The notes under the pieces: generated by a model
Databases searched by the model: none
Seen by the model: the letters and a program-made list of their open reading frames with translations, nothing else
Told to the model about the DNA's origin: nothing
Origin: Pedobacter alluvionis
GTDB taxonomy: Bacteria > Bacteroidota > Bacteroidia > Sphingobacteriales > Sphingobacteriaceae
Reading direction: 5' to 3'
Assembly (NCBI RefSeq): GCF_003664035.1
Contig: NZ_RCCK01000013.1
Span: forward strand, 558,001-622,000
DNA: 64,000 nt
Program-made: the position numbers and the translations under genes
Shown here: in pieces, positions 32,757-42,856 of the stretch
Layout of the letters: each line of letters begins with the position of its first letter
How positions within the stretch are numbered: position 1 is the first letter of the stretch

Positions 32757-34034
32757 ATGAAAGAAAAGATAGCAGCTTACTTAAAACTTGATACTTCCAA
32801 AAATGCATTCTGGCTATTTTTGGATAAAATTATCAGGTTAGGAATCGGAATGATTGTCGGGATTCTCGTTGCTAGATATTTAGGCCCTGAGCTTTTTGGA
32901 AGATGGAATTATGTGATTGCCTGCATAGCCCTAGTGAGCGCATTTGCAACGCTTGGATTAGACCAAATTATTGTAAAATACCTTTTAGATAAGAAACTAG
33001 ATGAATTTACCCTATTAGGAACAGCTTTTTATCTGAGATTATTTGGATCTTTCATAAGTACATTAATTATTGCGTTTTATTTTTATTTTTTCAAAAACGA
33101 AAATAAACTTTTATTTATTGCTCTCCTCACAGTTTCTAATCTCTGGTTTCAAAGTACTGATGTTATAGACTTAAAGAACCAATCGATTTTGCGTTCTAAA
33201 AAAACAGTGATTGTAAAAAATATTGTTTTTATCTTAACATCCATAATTAGAGTGTTACTTGTTTACTATAAGGCGTCTTTGATGATATTCGTTATTGTAG
33301 CTTCTTTAGAATATGTACTTGCTGCTTTAGGTATGGTGTTATATTATGGTGCCAGCAAAGTCTTTAATTGGAAGTTCGACCTTAGCTATTGTAAAATATT
33401 ATTACTTGAGGCGTGGCCATTAATATTATCTGGTATAATAATTATGATGTATATGCGGCTTGACCAAGTAATGATAGGGAATATATTGGGAGAAGAAAGT
33501 ACAGGCCTATACTCTGTTTCTACAAGGTTTACAGAGCTATGGTACTTTATACCTAGTGTATTCGTTACTTCGTTTTTCCCCAGATTGGTAGAAAAATTCA
33601 AAATGGATAAGAACGAGTACCTTAAACTCAGCCTAAAATTATTTAAATTATTGTTTTTCATAAGCTTGTCCATTTCTTTGTTTTTTCTATTTAGTGCTGA
33701 GATTATTATTGAAACTTTATATGGAAAAGGATATGTTATGGCCATACCTTCTTTACAAATAAGTATTTGGACAGGCATTTTTGTTTTTTGGGGAGTTGCA
33801 GCCGGAAATATGCTGGTGATAGAAAATTTAAATAAACATAATTTAATTAAGTCAGTACAAGGTTTAGTTCTTAACATAATATTAAATTTTATATTAATTC
33901 CTAGATATGGCATTAATGGAGCGGCTATTGCTACATTAATATCACAGTTTTATGCATCTTATCTCTATTATATTTTGTTTAAAAAAACAAGACACATTTT
34001 TTTATTGCAAACCAAATCAATATTATTTGTTTAA
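32757..34034 (+). CDS. Polysaccharide flippase 1 (Wzx-like, MOP superfamily)
   Basis: A 425-residue membrane protein with about twelve to fourteen helices. The start DTSKNAFWLFLDKIIRLGIGMIVGILVARYLGPELFGRWNYV is typical of Wzx and RfbX flippases, which move undecaprenyl-linked repeat units across the inner membrane. Another signature-like part, RYGINGAAIATLISQF, lies in the last helices. The sequence is strongly AT-rich compared with the rfb genes. It opens the glycosyltransferase block, 203 bases after wzz and 3 bases before the next gene. Confidence 0.9.
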   Translation: MKEKIAAYLKLDTSKNAFWLFLDKIIRLGIGMIVGILVARYLGPELFGRWNYVIACIALVSAFATLGLDQIIVKYLLDKKLDEFTLLGTAFYLRLFGSFISTLIIAFYFYFFKNENKLLFIALLTVSNLWFQSTDVIDLKNQSILRSKKTVIVKNIVFILTSIIRVLLVYYKASLMIFVIVASLEYVLAALGMVLYYGASKVFNWKFDLSYCKILLLEAWPLILSGIIIMMYMRLDQVMIGNILGEESTGLYSVSTRFTELWYFIPSVFVTSFFPRLVEKFKMDKNEYLKLSLKLFKLLFFISLSISLFFLFSAEIIIETLYGKGYVMAIPSLQISIWTGIFVFWGVAAGNMLVIENLNKHNLIKSVQGLVLNIILNFILIPRYGINGAAIATLISQFYASYLYYILFKKTRHIFLLQTKSILFV

Positions 34035-34037
34035 ACT

Positions 34038-34991
34038 ATGTATAAAGTAAAATCACCTATACTTTTTCTGTTTTTTAATAGGTTGGAGGAGACTAAACGT
34101 GTTTTTCAGGCAATTAAAGATAGTAAGCCTGAGCAACTTTTCTTAGCTTCCGATGGTCCACGACAAGGGCAAGAGAATGAAGCCAGTACCGTTGAATCTA
34201 TAAGAGAATATATTATTAATAATATTGATTGGGAATGTAATATCTTTACTTTATTCAGAGATGAAAATCTTGGTTGTAAGAAAGCTGTGAGCCAGGCTAT
34301 AACCTGGTTCTTCGATCAGATAGAAGAAGGCATAATTCTTGAAGATGACTGTTTGCCAAATAATGACTTTTTCAGGTTTTGTGATTTACAATTGAATCAA
34401 TATAGGTACGATGATCGTATTGGCCATATATGCGGATGTAATTTTCAGGACGGTATCAAAAGAGGAGGAGCTGATTATTATTATTCGAAATTAACGCACG
34501 TATGGGGATGGGCAAGTTGGAAGAGAGTGTGGAGTGTGTATGACATTAACATGGCTGAATTGCAAAATGCTTATAAAGAAGACATTTTATCAGCTGTAAC
34601 CGATAACCAATTTGCCAAAGCAATCCTTTACGAGTCTTTTTTTAAAACAAGAAACGGTTTAATAAATACTTGGGATTTTCAATATTTTTTCTCTAACCTA
34701 ATTAATGGATACTTCTCTATAATACCAAATTATAATATGATAAGTAATATCGGATTCAATGCAAACGGTACTCACACTTTTAATTCTAACAGCTTACAGG
34801 CTAATATTGATCACGAAAATTTACCATTACTAGTTAAAGAACCTTCAGTTATTTATCAGAATAGGATGGCAGATGAATATACTTTGACTAAGGAATTACC
34901 AAAAAGATATATCTTTATTACAAACAAGCTTAAACAACTCATTAAGCTGTGCTTAATCAAATCGGGACTTTATAAATCAAAATCTGCTTAA
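34038..34991 (+). CDS. HlpA-like nucleotide-diphospho-sugar transferase (GT-A)
   Basis: A 317-residue glycosyltransferase-like protein. It opens SPILFLFFNRLEETKRVFQAI, then LFLASDGPRQGQENE, FRDENLGCKKAVSQAITWFFDQ and the acidic EGIILEDDCLPNNDFF, which carries the D-D-type metal-binding site. HVWGWASWKRVWSVYD lies in the second half. This fits the family annotated as nucleotide-diphospho-sugar transferase. It has no membrane helix. The next gene starts directly after the stop (TAAATG). Donor and acceptor are unknown. Confidence 0.75.
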   Translation: MYKVKSPILFLFFNRLEETKRVFQAIKDSKPEQLFLASDGPRQGQENEASTVESIREYIINNIDWECNIFTLFRDENLGCKKAVSQAITWFFDQIEEGIILEDDCLPNNDFFRFCDLQLNQYRYDDRIGHICGCNFQDGIKRGGADYYYSKLTHVWGWASWKRVWSVYDINMAELQNAYKEDILSAVTDNQFAKAILYESFFKTRNGLINTWDFQYFFSNLINGYFSIIPNYNMISNIGFNANGTHTFNSNSLQANIDHENLPLLVKEPSVIYQNRMADEYTLTKELPKRYIFITNKLKQLIKLCLIKSGLYKSKSA

Positions 34992-36101
34992 ATGAAGGTA
35001 TTATTTGATCATCAAACATTTACCCTTCAGAATTATGGAGGAATATCTAGGTATTACTATGAGTTATTTAGAAGATTTGAAGGTAATGCTGATGCCGATG
35101 CCGAAGTCTCTCTTTTATTAAGTAACAATGCTTATTTAAATAAAAATACTTGTACAGGTATATCTAATTTTTTTCCAAAACTTAATTTTAAAGGTAAATA
35201 TAGAATTCAAAATGGAATTAATCAATTTAATAGCGTTTCTAAATTAAAAGCCAGAAATTATGATGTTTTTCATCCTACCTATTACCATCCTTACTTCCTG
35301 CCATATTTAAAAGGAAAACCTTTTGTTGTCACTTTTTTAGATATGATTCATGAAAAATTTAATGATAAATATTCAGAATTGAAGCAGGATACTAAAATAT
35401 ATGACAATAAGAAATTATTGCTAAAAGAATCTTCGAAAGTTATCGCGATATCGGAATCGACCAAAAATGATATTATAGAAATCTTTAACGTCAATCCTGA
35501 AAAAATAGAAGTTATATATTTAGGCAATTCTATGTTATTAGATGCCAATGGTAGCAAAATTAATAGAGTAGTTAATGATGATTATATTCTGTATGTTGGA
35601 AACCGCTCACTATACAAAAATTTTAGTTTCTATTTATCTTCCGTAGCAGAAATTATTAGACAAAAAAGAATAAAATTAATTTGCGCAGGAGGCGGAGAAT
35701 TTAATTCTGAAGAAATTTTGTTGATTAGTGAACTTAAATTAAGCGAATTAGTTGAATATATTTCTATCGATGATAGTATACTCTCTAATTTGTATGCCAA
35801 CGCCCTCGGATTTGCTTTTCCTAGCTTATATGAGGGGTTTGGTATACCAGTTTTAGAAGCTTTTGCTTGTAAATGTCCAGTAATGCTTAGTAAGCAAGGC
35901 TCCTTACCAGAAGTTGGCGGTGATGCAGCAATTTATTTTGACCCTGAAAATAAGGAGGAAATTAGAAACGCCTTGTTAACTTTAATTGAAAATCCAATTT
36001 ATAGAGAAGAACTGATATCAAAAGGGAACAAGAGGCTGCAAAAATTTTCTTGGGATAGAACATTTGAGGAGACTGCAAATCTTTATCAACAAATATTATG
36101 A
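34992..36101 (+). CDS. Glycosyltransferase family 4 (WbdB-like)
   Basis: A 369-residue GT-B enzyme of family 4. The N-terminal half reads LFDHQTFTLQNYGGISRYYYELFRRF. The C-terminal half holds DYILYVGNRSLYKNFSFYL and the retaining-enzyme motif PSLYEGFGIPVLEAFACKCPVM (E-x7-E near residues 280-288). It probably adds a sugar to the growing repeat unit at the cytosolic face. The gene directly abuts its upstream neighbour and overlaps the following SDR gene by four bases. Confidence 0.9.
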   Translation: MKVLFDHQTFTLQNYGGISRYYYELFRRFEGNADADAEVSLLLSNNAYLNKNTCTGISNFFPKLNFKGKYRIQNGINQFNSVSKLKARNYDVFHPTYYHPYFLPYLKGKPFVVTFLDMIHEKFNDKYSELKQDTKIYDNKKLLLKESSKVIAISESTKNDIIEIFNVNPEKIEVIYLGNSMLLDANGSKINRVVNDDYILYVGNRSLYKNFSFYLSSVAEIIRQKRIKLICAGGGEFNSEEILLISELKLSELVEYISIDDSILSNLYANALGFAFPSLYEGFGIPVLEAFACKCPVMLSKQGSLPEVGGDAAIYFDPENKEEIRNALLTLIENPIYREELISKGNKRLQKFSWDRTFEETANLYQQIL

Positions 36102-37063
36102 AAGTAGCTCTAATCACAGGTGTTAGTGGACAAGATGGGGCATACCTTTCTAAACTTTTAATTAGTAAAGGGTATATAGTAATTGGACTGACCAGAAGTA
36201 ATCATTATATAAATCTTGATAAGCTTAGATATCTAAATATTGACAAGCGTGTAACTATTGATGAATGTGATTTGCTAGATTTATCTGCGGTTATCAATAT
36301 AATAACAAAATATGAGCCAGATGAAATTTATAACTTAGCTGCACAAAGCTCGGTTGGTTTATCATTTAAGCAACCAATTGGTACTATAAATTTTAATATT
36401 ATTTCAGTGCTAAACTTACTTGAAGCAATCAGGATCGTAAAAAACAATGCAAGGTTTTACCAAGCATCTAGCAGTGAAATGTATGGTAAGGTCAATATAC
36501 TACCAATTACGATAAATACTCCAATGCATCCATTAAGTCCCTATGCAATTTCGAAAGCTTCAGCAAACTGGACTGTAGTAAATTATCGTGAGGCTTATGG
36601 ATTATTTGCATGTAATGGTGTACTGTTTAATCATGAATCATTTCTTCGAACTGAGTCTTTTTTTGTAAAAAAAGTAATTAGTGAATGTGTCAAGAATAAA
36701 GATAATGACAAGTGGATATTAAGCGTCGGCAATATTGACATTAAAAGAGATTTTGGATATTCTCCTAAATACGTAGAAGCGATGTGGTTAATGTTACAAC
36801 ATAATACACCAGAAGATTTTCTCATATGTTCTGGTACAAGCATTACCTTAAGATCAATTATCGAATATGTATTTTCCAAACTTAATATTTCATTAGAAAA
36901 ACTTTCCATTTCTAGCGATTTAATGAGACCGACAGATATAGAGGATATATATGGAGATAATACAGATGCTACGGTTAAGTTAGGTTGGAAGAATGATGGC
37001 GATTTCTTTAATATACTTGATATACTTATAAGTGAAGAAATTGAATATGCAAGACAAAAGTGA
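36098..37063 (+). CDS. Gmd-like SDR (GDP-mannose 4,6-dehydratase/reductase family), short form
   Basis: A 321-residue extended SDR. ITGVSGQDGAYLSKLLISKGY matches the start of GDP-mannose 4,6-dehydratases, and NLAAQSSVGLSFKQP and REAYGLFACNGVLFNHES follow. The active site reads SSSEMYG and YAISKA. It is about 50 residues shorter than the two gmd genes in this window, and the region KRDFGYSPKYVEAMW differs from their RDWGHAKDYVEAMW. It may be a GDP-4-keto-6-deoxymannose reductase (Rmd-like) or a divergent dehydratase. Its placement among the glycosyltransferases suggests a special 6-deoxy sugar. Confidence 0.75.
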   Translation: MKVALITGVSGQDGAYLSKLLISKGYIVIGLTRSNHYINLDKLRYLNIDKRVTIDECDLLDLSAVINIITKYEPDEIYNLAAQSSVGLSFKQPIGTINFNIISVLNLLEAIRIVKNNARFYQASSSEMYGKVNILPITINTPMHPLSPYAISKASANWTVVNYREAYGLFACNGVLFNHESFLRTESFFVKKVISECVKNKDNDKWILSVGNIDIKRDFGYSPKYVEAMWLMLQHNTPEDFLICSGTSITLRSIIEYVFSKLNISLEKLSISSDLMRPTDIEDIYGDNTDATVKLGWKNDGDFFNILDILISEEIEYARQK

Positions 37064-37781
37064 GAATGCTCCTTTGATTTCAATTATCATTGTATGCTAT
37101 AATTCTTATTCTACAATTCGCGAAACATTTGATTCAATCATTTGTCAAGTTTTTAAAAACTATGAACTCATAGTAATTGACGGTGGTTCAACGGATGGAA
37201 CTTTAAATATCTTGAAAGAATACCAAGAGTATTTTAGGTATAGTATTAGTGAAAAGGATGATGGGATATATGATGCTATGAATAAGGGAATAGTGAAAGC
37301 TAGAGGGAAATACATATATTTTATCGGTAGTGATGACGTTATCTATAATTCAAATTCATTAAATGAAGTAAGTAATCATCTTAAAGATTCTTCAACAATA
37401 TATTATGGAGACGTTTTGTTTAAAACTAGAAATGTAATTTATGATGGTGCTTTTAATATTTTCAAAATAGCAACAAGAAATATCAGTCATCAAAGTATTT
37501 TCTATCCAATAACTGCTTTCCACAACCAAAAATTCGAAGTTAAGTACAAAATTTATGCAGATTACGCATTTAATTTAAAGTTGTATGGTTCTGGTGCTTT
37601 CGGATTTAAATATATTCCAGTTATTATTGCTAACTTCAATGATCTTGGTGCGTCGGGGTCGCTTACACAGGATGAATGCTTTCAAAAGGATTTTCTTTCA
37701 ATAATAAAAAAAAACTTTCCCTTTTATATTTATATATATAGAATTGTTCGAACGAAAATTTCTAAACTACTTGGTAAATGA
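37047..37781 (+). CDS. Glycosyltransferase family 2
   Basis: A 244-residue GT-A enzyme. The ATG at 37047 gives MQDKSENAPLISIIIVCYNSYSTIRETFDSI; an upstream GTG at 37032 is less likely. DGGSTDGTLNILKEY and SEKDDGIYDAMNKGIVKARGKYIYFIGSDDV carry the family 2 donor-binding and D-x-D-like (SDD) sites. The end is basic with a short hydrophobic stretch. It resembles WcaA-type enzymes. It overlaps the Gmd-like gene by 17 bases and the Wzy gene by four. Confidence 0.88.
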   Translation: MQDKSENAPLISIIIVCYNSYSTIRETFDSIICQVFKNYELIVIDGGSTDGTLNILKEYQEYFRYSISEKDDGIYDAMNKGIVKARGKYIYFIGSDDVIYNSNSLNEVSNHLKDSSTIYYGDVLFKTRNVIYDGAFNIFKIATRNISHQSIFYPITAFHNQKFEVKYKIYADYAFNLKLYGSGAFGFKYIPVIIANFNDLGASGSLTQDECFQKDFLSIIKKNFPFYIYIYRIVRTKISKLLGK

Positions 37782-39097
37782 ACAACTATGAGTTTTACGG
37801 TATAGCTCTAGAAAACGTATTTTTGTTTTTCGTTATACTGGCATTTTCCTTTCTATTGCACATTGTAGTATTTTCAAGGCGTGTCAGATCTGTGCTTGAT
37901 CCATATTTTTTACCCGTTGTTTCGTCAGTATTTTGCTTCACAGTTGTTGGATTGTTATATTTTACAAGTAATATTTCCACTTATGTCTTCTGTAATTACC
38001 TGCTAACTCAATTTACTTTTATATTAGGTTTTTGTACGTTTTCAAGAGTTAAATTTACATCGGGTTCACAAAAAAGCTTAACTCAACCACGAAATTATCT
38101 AATAGCATTCTATTTCTTCTCAATAGTATATTTGATAAGTCAGATATCAATTTATATCCTTAAAGGAATACCCTTACTTATGGAATCTAGGTTAGAGACG
38201 TTTGCAAGTGGCGGCGGTACTGGCGTAATCGGACGTATTAGTGACGTAAGTTCAGTTTTTTCACTTTATTCCTTTTTTTTGGTTATTAAAATTGATAAGT
38301 TACGTATAAGTGAATTTCCAAAATACATAATATTAGTACTTATTTTTTTAACATTTATTTTAAGTGGGAGTAAAAGTACCTTTCTTCTTGTTCTTCAAGT
38401 TTTTTGGTGTTTTATTTTTTTCTCCAAATTAAAAGGGTGGGCTTATCTAGGTTTTCAAGAACTCTTACGTAAGAATATTAAATATTTATTAATCCTGTCT
38501 TTAATAGTTGTTACAGCCATAATATCCATACAAAGCTCAAATGTTGAACCTGATGTTGAAAATAAGCTTAACCCATTATTAGCTTTAATGCTTCGCTTTG
38601 TTCATAGTGGTGATGTATACTGGTACGCATATCCGAATGATGTATATTTATCCATACCAAGCAACCAGTGGTTTGCCGCATTATTTAATGATACCTTGGG
38701 GTTGTTAAGAATTATGGATTGGGGATCACTCCCAGAAGCTGTAGGTATAACATTAAAAGATATTCATCATCCCAGCGATATACCCCAGGGGCCTAATGCA
38801 AGACACAATGTCTTTGGCTTAATATACTATGGTTTTTTTGGAAGTTTGATCTTTTCATTTTTTATTGGATTTGTAATAAGTTTTGTCCGTAACTTATTGC
38901 CAAAGCTTTTACCCTCTACCATGTTGGGAGGATTTTTATTTACATATTTAATATGTAAGATATCAGCCTTTGACTCAGATCCTATGTTAACAATAACTTA
39001 TATAAATAACTTATTTTTTATTTTTCCGATTTTATACATTATGTATCTTCTAGTTAGTGAATGCCTTAATTTGATAAAAATTGCTCATGAAAATTAG
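37778..39097 (+). CDS. O-antigen/oligosaccharide polymerase (Wzy-like)
   Basis: A 439-residue protein with ten to twelve membrane helices. It has an unusual wealth of Phe and Leu and a large periplasmic loop (about residues 250-340, containing LNPLLALMLRFVHSGDVYWYAYPNDVYLS and HHPSDIPQGPNARHNVFGLIYYGFFG). Such proteins join repeat units at the periplasmic face. Sequence conservation in Wzy is low, so the call rests on topology and on the neighbours: flippase, Wzz and glycosyltransferases. It overlaps both adjacent genes. Confidence 0.75.
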   Translation: MNNYEFYGIALENVFLFFVILAFSFLLHIVVFSRRVRSVLDPYFLPVVSSVFCFTVVGLLYFTSNISTYVFCNYLLTQFTFILGFCTFSRVKFTSGSQKSLTQPRNYLIAFYFFSIVYLISQISIYILKGIPLLMESRLETFASGGGTGVIGRISDVSSVFSLYSFFLVIKIDKLRISEFPKYIILVLIFLTFILSGSKSTFLLVLQVFWCFIFFSKLKGWAYLGFQELLRKNIKYLLILSLIVVTAIISIQSSNVEPDVENKLNPLLALMLRFVHSGDVYWYAYPNDVYLSIPSNQWFAALFNDTLGLLRIMDWGSLPEAVGITLKDIHHPSDIPQGPNARHNVFGLIYYGFFGSLIFSFFIGFVISFVRNLLPKLLPSTMLGGFLFTYLICKISAFDSDPMLTITYINNLFFIFPILYIMYLLVSECLNLIKIAHEN

Positions 39098-39986
39098 CAT
39101 AATAATTCCATACTTTAGAGGAGAAATTTTATTCGAAAGGTTGTTATTATCAATAGTTAAGGCAATAACTAAATTAGATAAAGTATCAGACAACTTTGAA
39201 GTGATTACAATCATAGATTCAGTTGAAACACCTCGAGCAGAGATTGAAGAAATAAAACATACGTGTTTTGCTTCACTAAAAAATACTAATTATAAAATAA
39301 TAAAAAATGAAAGCAATCTTGGCGTAGCAGCATCGCGTAACGCCGCATTGAAAATCGCTAAAGGAGAGTTCATTCATTTAATTGATCAGGATGATGAAGT
39401 TCATGAAAATTTTTATAGCAACGTACAACCAGTTTGGAGCAAATTTAATTTTATACTAAACAATGGTGTGGTGTTTTATGAAAATAAAAAGTTTAATAGC
39501 CACAAACTTTATTATGTGAAGCCCGAGTTAACATTAAAGGGTTTTCTCAAAGATGATTTTATACGATCACCAGGGCAGGTTCTTTTTAAGAAAGATTTAT
39601 TAAAAGGATTCCTTTTTCCTGAGCCTAAAAGATTTAAAGGAACAGATGATAGGTTTTTTTGGATAAAAATGTTTACGGTAAATAAAAACATTAAGCCTTA
39701 CTACCTTGCATATCCAGGATATATAGCCTATATCCATGAGCACAATTATAGTGCAGATTTACAAAATATGAAGATGAGTGAGCTAGAAAACTGGCTATCT
39801 TTCCCAGTAAATGAAATCCCTAAAGAATTTAACAATTTAGTAAAGAACGATATATTAAGAATAAGATTAACACTAGGTGAAAAACTTATTGTTTCGGAAA
39901 AAATAACTGCAATATATACTAAACTGTTATACTTTTGCAGGCTTAATAAAATTATAAGGTTTATAAATAAAAGAAAAAAATGGTAA
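39087..39986 (+). CDS. Glycosyltransferase family 2
   Basis: A 299-residue GT-A enzyme starting MKISIIIPYFRGEILFERLLLSI at the ATG at 39087, 11 bases inside the polymerase gene. NESNLGVAASRNAALKIAKGEFIHLIDQDDEVHENFY carries the donor-binding and Q-D-D metal site, and KGTDDRFFWIKMFTV lies further on. The end is basic. It is cytosolic or peripheral. Its donor is unknown. It overlaps the following GT4 gene by seven bases. Confidence 0.88.
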   Translation: MKISIIIPYFRGEILFERLLLSIVKAITKLDKVSDNFEVITIIDSVETPRAEIEEIKHTCFASLKNTNYKIIKNESNLGVAASRNAALKIAKGEFIHLIDQDDEVHENFYSNVQPVWSKFNFILNNGVVFYENKKFNSHKLYYVKPELTLKGFLKDDFIRSPGQVLFKKDLLKGFLFPEPKRFKGTDDRFFWIKMFTVNKNIKPYYLAYPGYIAYIHEHNYSADLQNMKMSELENWLSFPVNEIPKEFNNLVKNDILRIRLTLGEKLIVSEKITAIYTKLLYFCRLNKIIRFINKRKKW

Positions 39987-41110
39987 AAATTTTGTATGTA
40001 ATTTCTACATTAAAAAGAACAGGGCCAACAAATGTGCTGTACAATTTAATTTCGGAATTAGATAAAACTAAGTTTGAGCCATTGGTTCTAACTTTATCAG
40101 TCGAAGACGAGAGGTTTCCGAGCTTATATGAAGATTTTAAAAAATTGAACATTAGCATAAACTCGCTTAACCTCACAAGATTATCTGGTTTTTTGAGTGG
40201 TAAAAGTATGCTTAAAAGATTCGTCGATAAGCATCAAATTAACATTGTTCATTTGAATGGTTTCAGGGGGGATATATTGGTAAAGGCTGCTGACTACTCT
40301 AAGTTACAAGCGATAGTAAGTACAATCAATAGTAACATCTACGATGATTATACCATGTTATACGGTAAGCTTAAAGGTTCAATTATGGCTTGGCTACATA
40401 TGAGATCACTGAAAGATAAGATTGCAATTGGATGCTCAAATTTCGTTGTAAAGGAATTGAATAAAAAATATAATTCACAGCTGACCGCAATTTATAATGG
40501 TATCCCAAAATGCAGCTATACCGTGCCTACAATTGATGAAAAAAATCAGCTTAAAAAAGAATTAGGTCTGAATATCGATGAAAAAATATTCGTATTTGTT
40601 GGTTACTTGATTTATAGAAAGGATCCATTAACTGCAATAAAGGGTTTTCTTAATGCCAAAATTGATAGTAACACAACATTTCTAGTTATAGGAGATGGGC
40701 CATTGATGGATGAGTGCAAGAGTTTGTTAATTACGGATGAGAATAAATCAGTTCGCTTTCTTGGCAATCAATCACAAACATTGAAATATTTAAAGGCTTC
40801 AGATTATTATATTGCATCATCGTATTCTGAAGGTTTACCAACTTCTGTCATGGAGGCGATGGCATGTGGTCTGCCAATTATTTTATCAAATATTCAACCA
40901 CATATTGAACTAACCCAAGCGATCACCTCATGGAACTATTTATTTAACTTGAATGATTCAACAAGCTTATCGAATAAAATTGAACAGATATTAAAAGATG
41001 ATTATAATAAACTAAGTAATCAATGCCGGGCGATAATTGATGAAAAAATTAATTCTACTGTTATGGCAAGGAAATACGAGGAAGTTTATATTAATGGAGT
41101 AATCAAATGA
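39980..41110 (+). CDS. Glycosyltransferase family 4
   Basis: A 376-residue GT-B protein. The start MVKILYVISTLKRTGPTNVLYNLISEL and the middle FVFVGYLIYRKDPLTAIKGF are typical, and ASSYSEGLPTSVMEAMACGLPIILS supplies E-x7-E in a slightly divergent form. It overlaps the genes on both sides (seven and four bases). As for the other transferases, the linkage made is not readable from sequence. Confidence 0.9.
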   Translation: MVKILYVISTLKRTGPTNVLYNLISELDKTKFEPLVLTLSVEDERFPSLYEDFKKLNISINSLNLTRLSGFLSGKSMLKRFVDKHQINIVHLNGFRGDILVKAADYSKLQAIVSTINSNIYDDYTMLYGKLKGSIMAWLHMRSLKDKIAIGCSNFVVKELNKKYNSQLTAIYNGIPKCSYTVPTIDEKNQLKKELGLNIDEKIFVFVGYLIYRKDPLTAIKGFLNAKIDSNTTFLVIGDGPLMDECKSLLITDENKSVRFLGNQSQTLKYLKASDYYIASSYSEGLPTSVMEAMACGLPIILSNIQPHIELTQAITSWNYLFNLNDSTSLSNKIEQILKDDYNKLSNQCRAIIDEKINSTVMARKYEEVYINGVIK

Positions 41111-42042
41111 TTGGAAAGTGTTTAGTCTTGGGAGGAGGAGGATTTATTGGTTCAAACTTAGTTGAGGGTTTGTTAAAATTTGGATATGATGTTAGGGTGT
41201 TTGACATTAAAAATTTCTCAAAAAAAAATATACAAGAATTTGAAAATAGAATAGAGATTGTAGAGGGGGATTTTGGTAACCCTATTGATGTCCAACGTGC
41301 GTTAGATGGAATTGATTACGTCTATCATTTGATTAGTACGACCATTCCTTCCAATTCTGTTCTTAATCCAACATACGATATTGAGACCAACGTACTTCCT
41401 ACTATAAACCTTCTACAGTACTGTGCAACCTCTAAAATTAAGAAGATTGTATATATATCTTCCGGCGGTACCGTTTATGGAATTCCAGAAAAGGTACCGA
41501 TTGCTGAAGGTCACAATTGTAATCCCATAAGTTCTTATGGAATTGTAAAACGAACTATTGAAAGTTATTTCCAGCTCTATAAAAAAAATTGGGGAGTCGA
41601 TTGCTGTGTTTTTAGATTATCTAATCCATACGGAGAGCGCCAGAATCCCACAAATGTTCAGGGGGCTATGGCTGTTTTTAGTTATAAATCAATAAAAAAT
41701 TTCGATATTGAAATATGGGGAGATGGAGAGGTAATCAGAGATTATATCTATATAGGAGATGTCGTTTCAGCCTTAATTAAAGCTATATCTATTGAAACAC
41801 CTGAAGTTATTTACAATCTTGGTAGTGGTGAAGGTAAATCAATTAACGATATTCTTAATCTCATAAGATTATACTTTAATCCACAACTCAAAGTTAAATA
41901 TCTAGAAGCACGCAATTTTGATGTCCCAGTAAATATTCTCAATATTTCCTTATTAAGGAAAAGATTTCAATGGGAGCCTGAAATGAAACTTGACCAAGGT
42001 ATTAAGTTACTATATAATCATATTAACGCCCATAATGGATAA
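41107..42042 (+). CDS. NAD-dependent epimerase/dehydratase (GalE/WbpP-like SDR)
   Basis: A 311-residue extended SDR. The start reads CLVLGGGGFIGSNLVEGLLKFGY with the nucleotide-binding glycines. SSGGTVYGIPEK and SSYGIVKRTIESYF supply the active-site Ser/Thr and YxxxK. PYGERQNPTNVQGAMAVF and GDGEVIRDYIYIGDVVSALI are typical of UDP-sugar 4-epimerases. It could interconvert UDP-Glc/Gal or a HexNAc pair. It overlaps both neighbours by four and eight bases. Confidence 0.85.
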   Translation: MIGKCLVLGGGGFIGSNLVEGLLKFGYDVRVFDIKNFSKKNIQEFENRIEIVEGDFGNPIDVQRALDGIDYVYHLISTTIPSNSVLNPTYDIETNVLPTINLLQYCATSKIKKIVYISSGGTVYGIPEKVPIAEGHNCNPISSYGIVKRTIESYFQLYKKNWGVDCCVFRLSNPYGERQNPTNVQGAMAVFSYKSIKNFDIEIWGDGEVIRDYIYIGDVVSALIKAISIETPEVIYNLGSGEGKSINDILNLIRLYFNPQLKVKYLEARNFDVPVNILNISLLRKRFQWEPEMKLDQGIKLLYNHINAHNG

Positions 42043-42856
42043 GCTTATTCAGTTTTCTGTATTACTATCTCTTTATGGAGGGGAAGATAGTAATAATTTT
42101 ATTGATGCTTTAGAAAGCATTGAAAATCAAGTATATAAACCAGATCAGGTTGTGTTAGTTATCGACGGGCCAATAGCTAGTCAATTAGAAAAAGTTGTTC
42201 ATTCATTTGTAAATAGACTGAATGATTTGACCATCTTAAGGTTAAATGAAAATGTTGGGTTAGGAACAGCCCTTAATAAAGGGCTGGAGGTATGTAAATA
42301 TGAATGGGTTGCAAGAATGGATACTGATGATATATGTTATCCAGAAAGATTTGAGAAACAAATAACATATTTAATAAACCATCCGCAAATCCATGTGTTA
42401 GGTTCGGCAGTACAAGAATTTAATGTTGTACCTAACGACTTAGGAGTTTTTAGAATTTTGCCATCGAAAATGGATGAGATAAAAAAATTTTCTAAGTTTA
42501 GAAATCCATTAAATCATCCCAGTGTTATATTTAAGAAAACAGTAATAATAGATGTCGGTTCTTATTTAGATATGCCGCTTTTTGAAGATTTTTATTTGTG
42601 GACGAGGATAATCCAAAAAGGATATATCATAGAAAATTTAATTGAACCATTACTTCATTTTAGAATTGGAAACGACATGATTGGAAGACGTCATGGGTTC
42701 TCTTATTTGAAGAAGGAGATTCATTACTTAACTACAGTTAAGACAAACGGATTTATAAATTTTGGCGAATATATTGTTTCTATCCTGACTAAAGCACCTC
42801 TTAGATTAATGCCCAAAAACATACTTAAATTTATATATAGAAAATTTTTGCGATGA
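42035..42856 (+). CDS. Glycosyltransferase family 2 (AmsE-like)
   Basis: A 273-residue enzyme. The ATG at 42035 gives MDKLIQFSVLLSLYGGEDSNNFIDALESI; the longer frame lies in the previous gene. ENVGLGTALNKGLEVCKYEWVARMDTDDI carries the D-x-D-type metal site (DTDD), and FRNPLNHPSVIFKKTVI and FEDFYLWTRII are seen in AmsE/CapI-type transferases that extend capsular repeat units. The end is basic and hydrophobic, which could bind the membrane. It overlaps neighbours by eight and four bases. Confidence 0.88.
   Translation: MDKLIQFSVLLSLYGGEDSNNFIDALESIENQVYKPDQVVLVIDGPIASQLEKVVHSFVNRLNDLTILRLNENVGLGTALNKGLEVCKYEWVARMDTDDICYPERFEKQITYLINHPQIHVLGSAVQEFNVVPNDLGVFRILPSKMDEIKKFSKFRNPLNHPSVIFKKTVIIDVGSYLDMPLFEDFYLWTRIIQKGYIIENLIEPLLHFRIGNDMIGRRHGFSYLKKEIHYLTTVKTNGFINFGEYIVSILTKAPLRLMPKNILKFIYRKFLR

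Noticed and set aside
32757..33000. Insertion sequence at the edge of the AT-rich cassette
   Set aside because: No transposase frame or terminal repeats were found at either end of the cassette.
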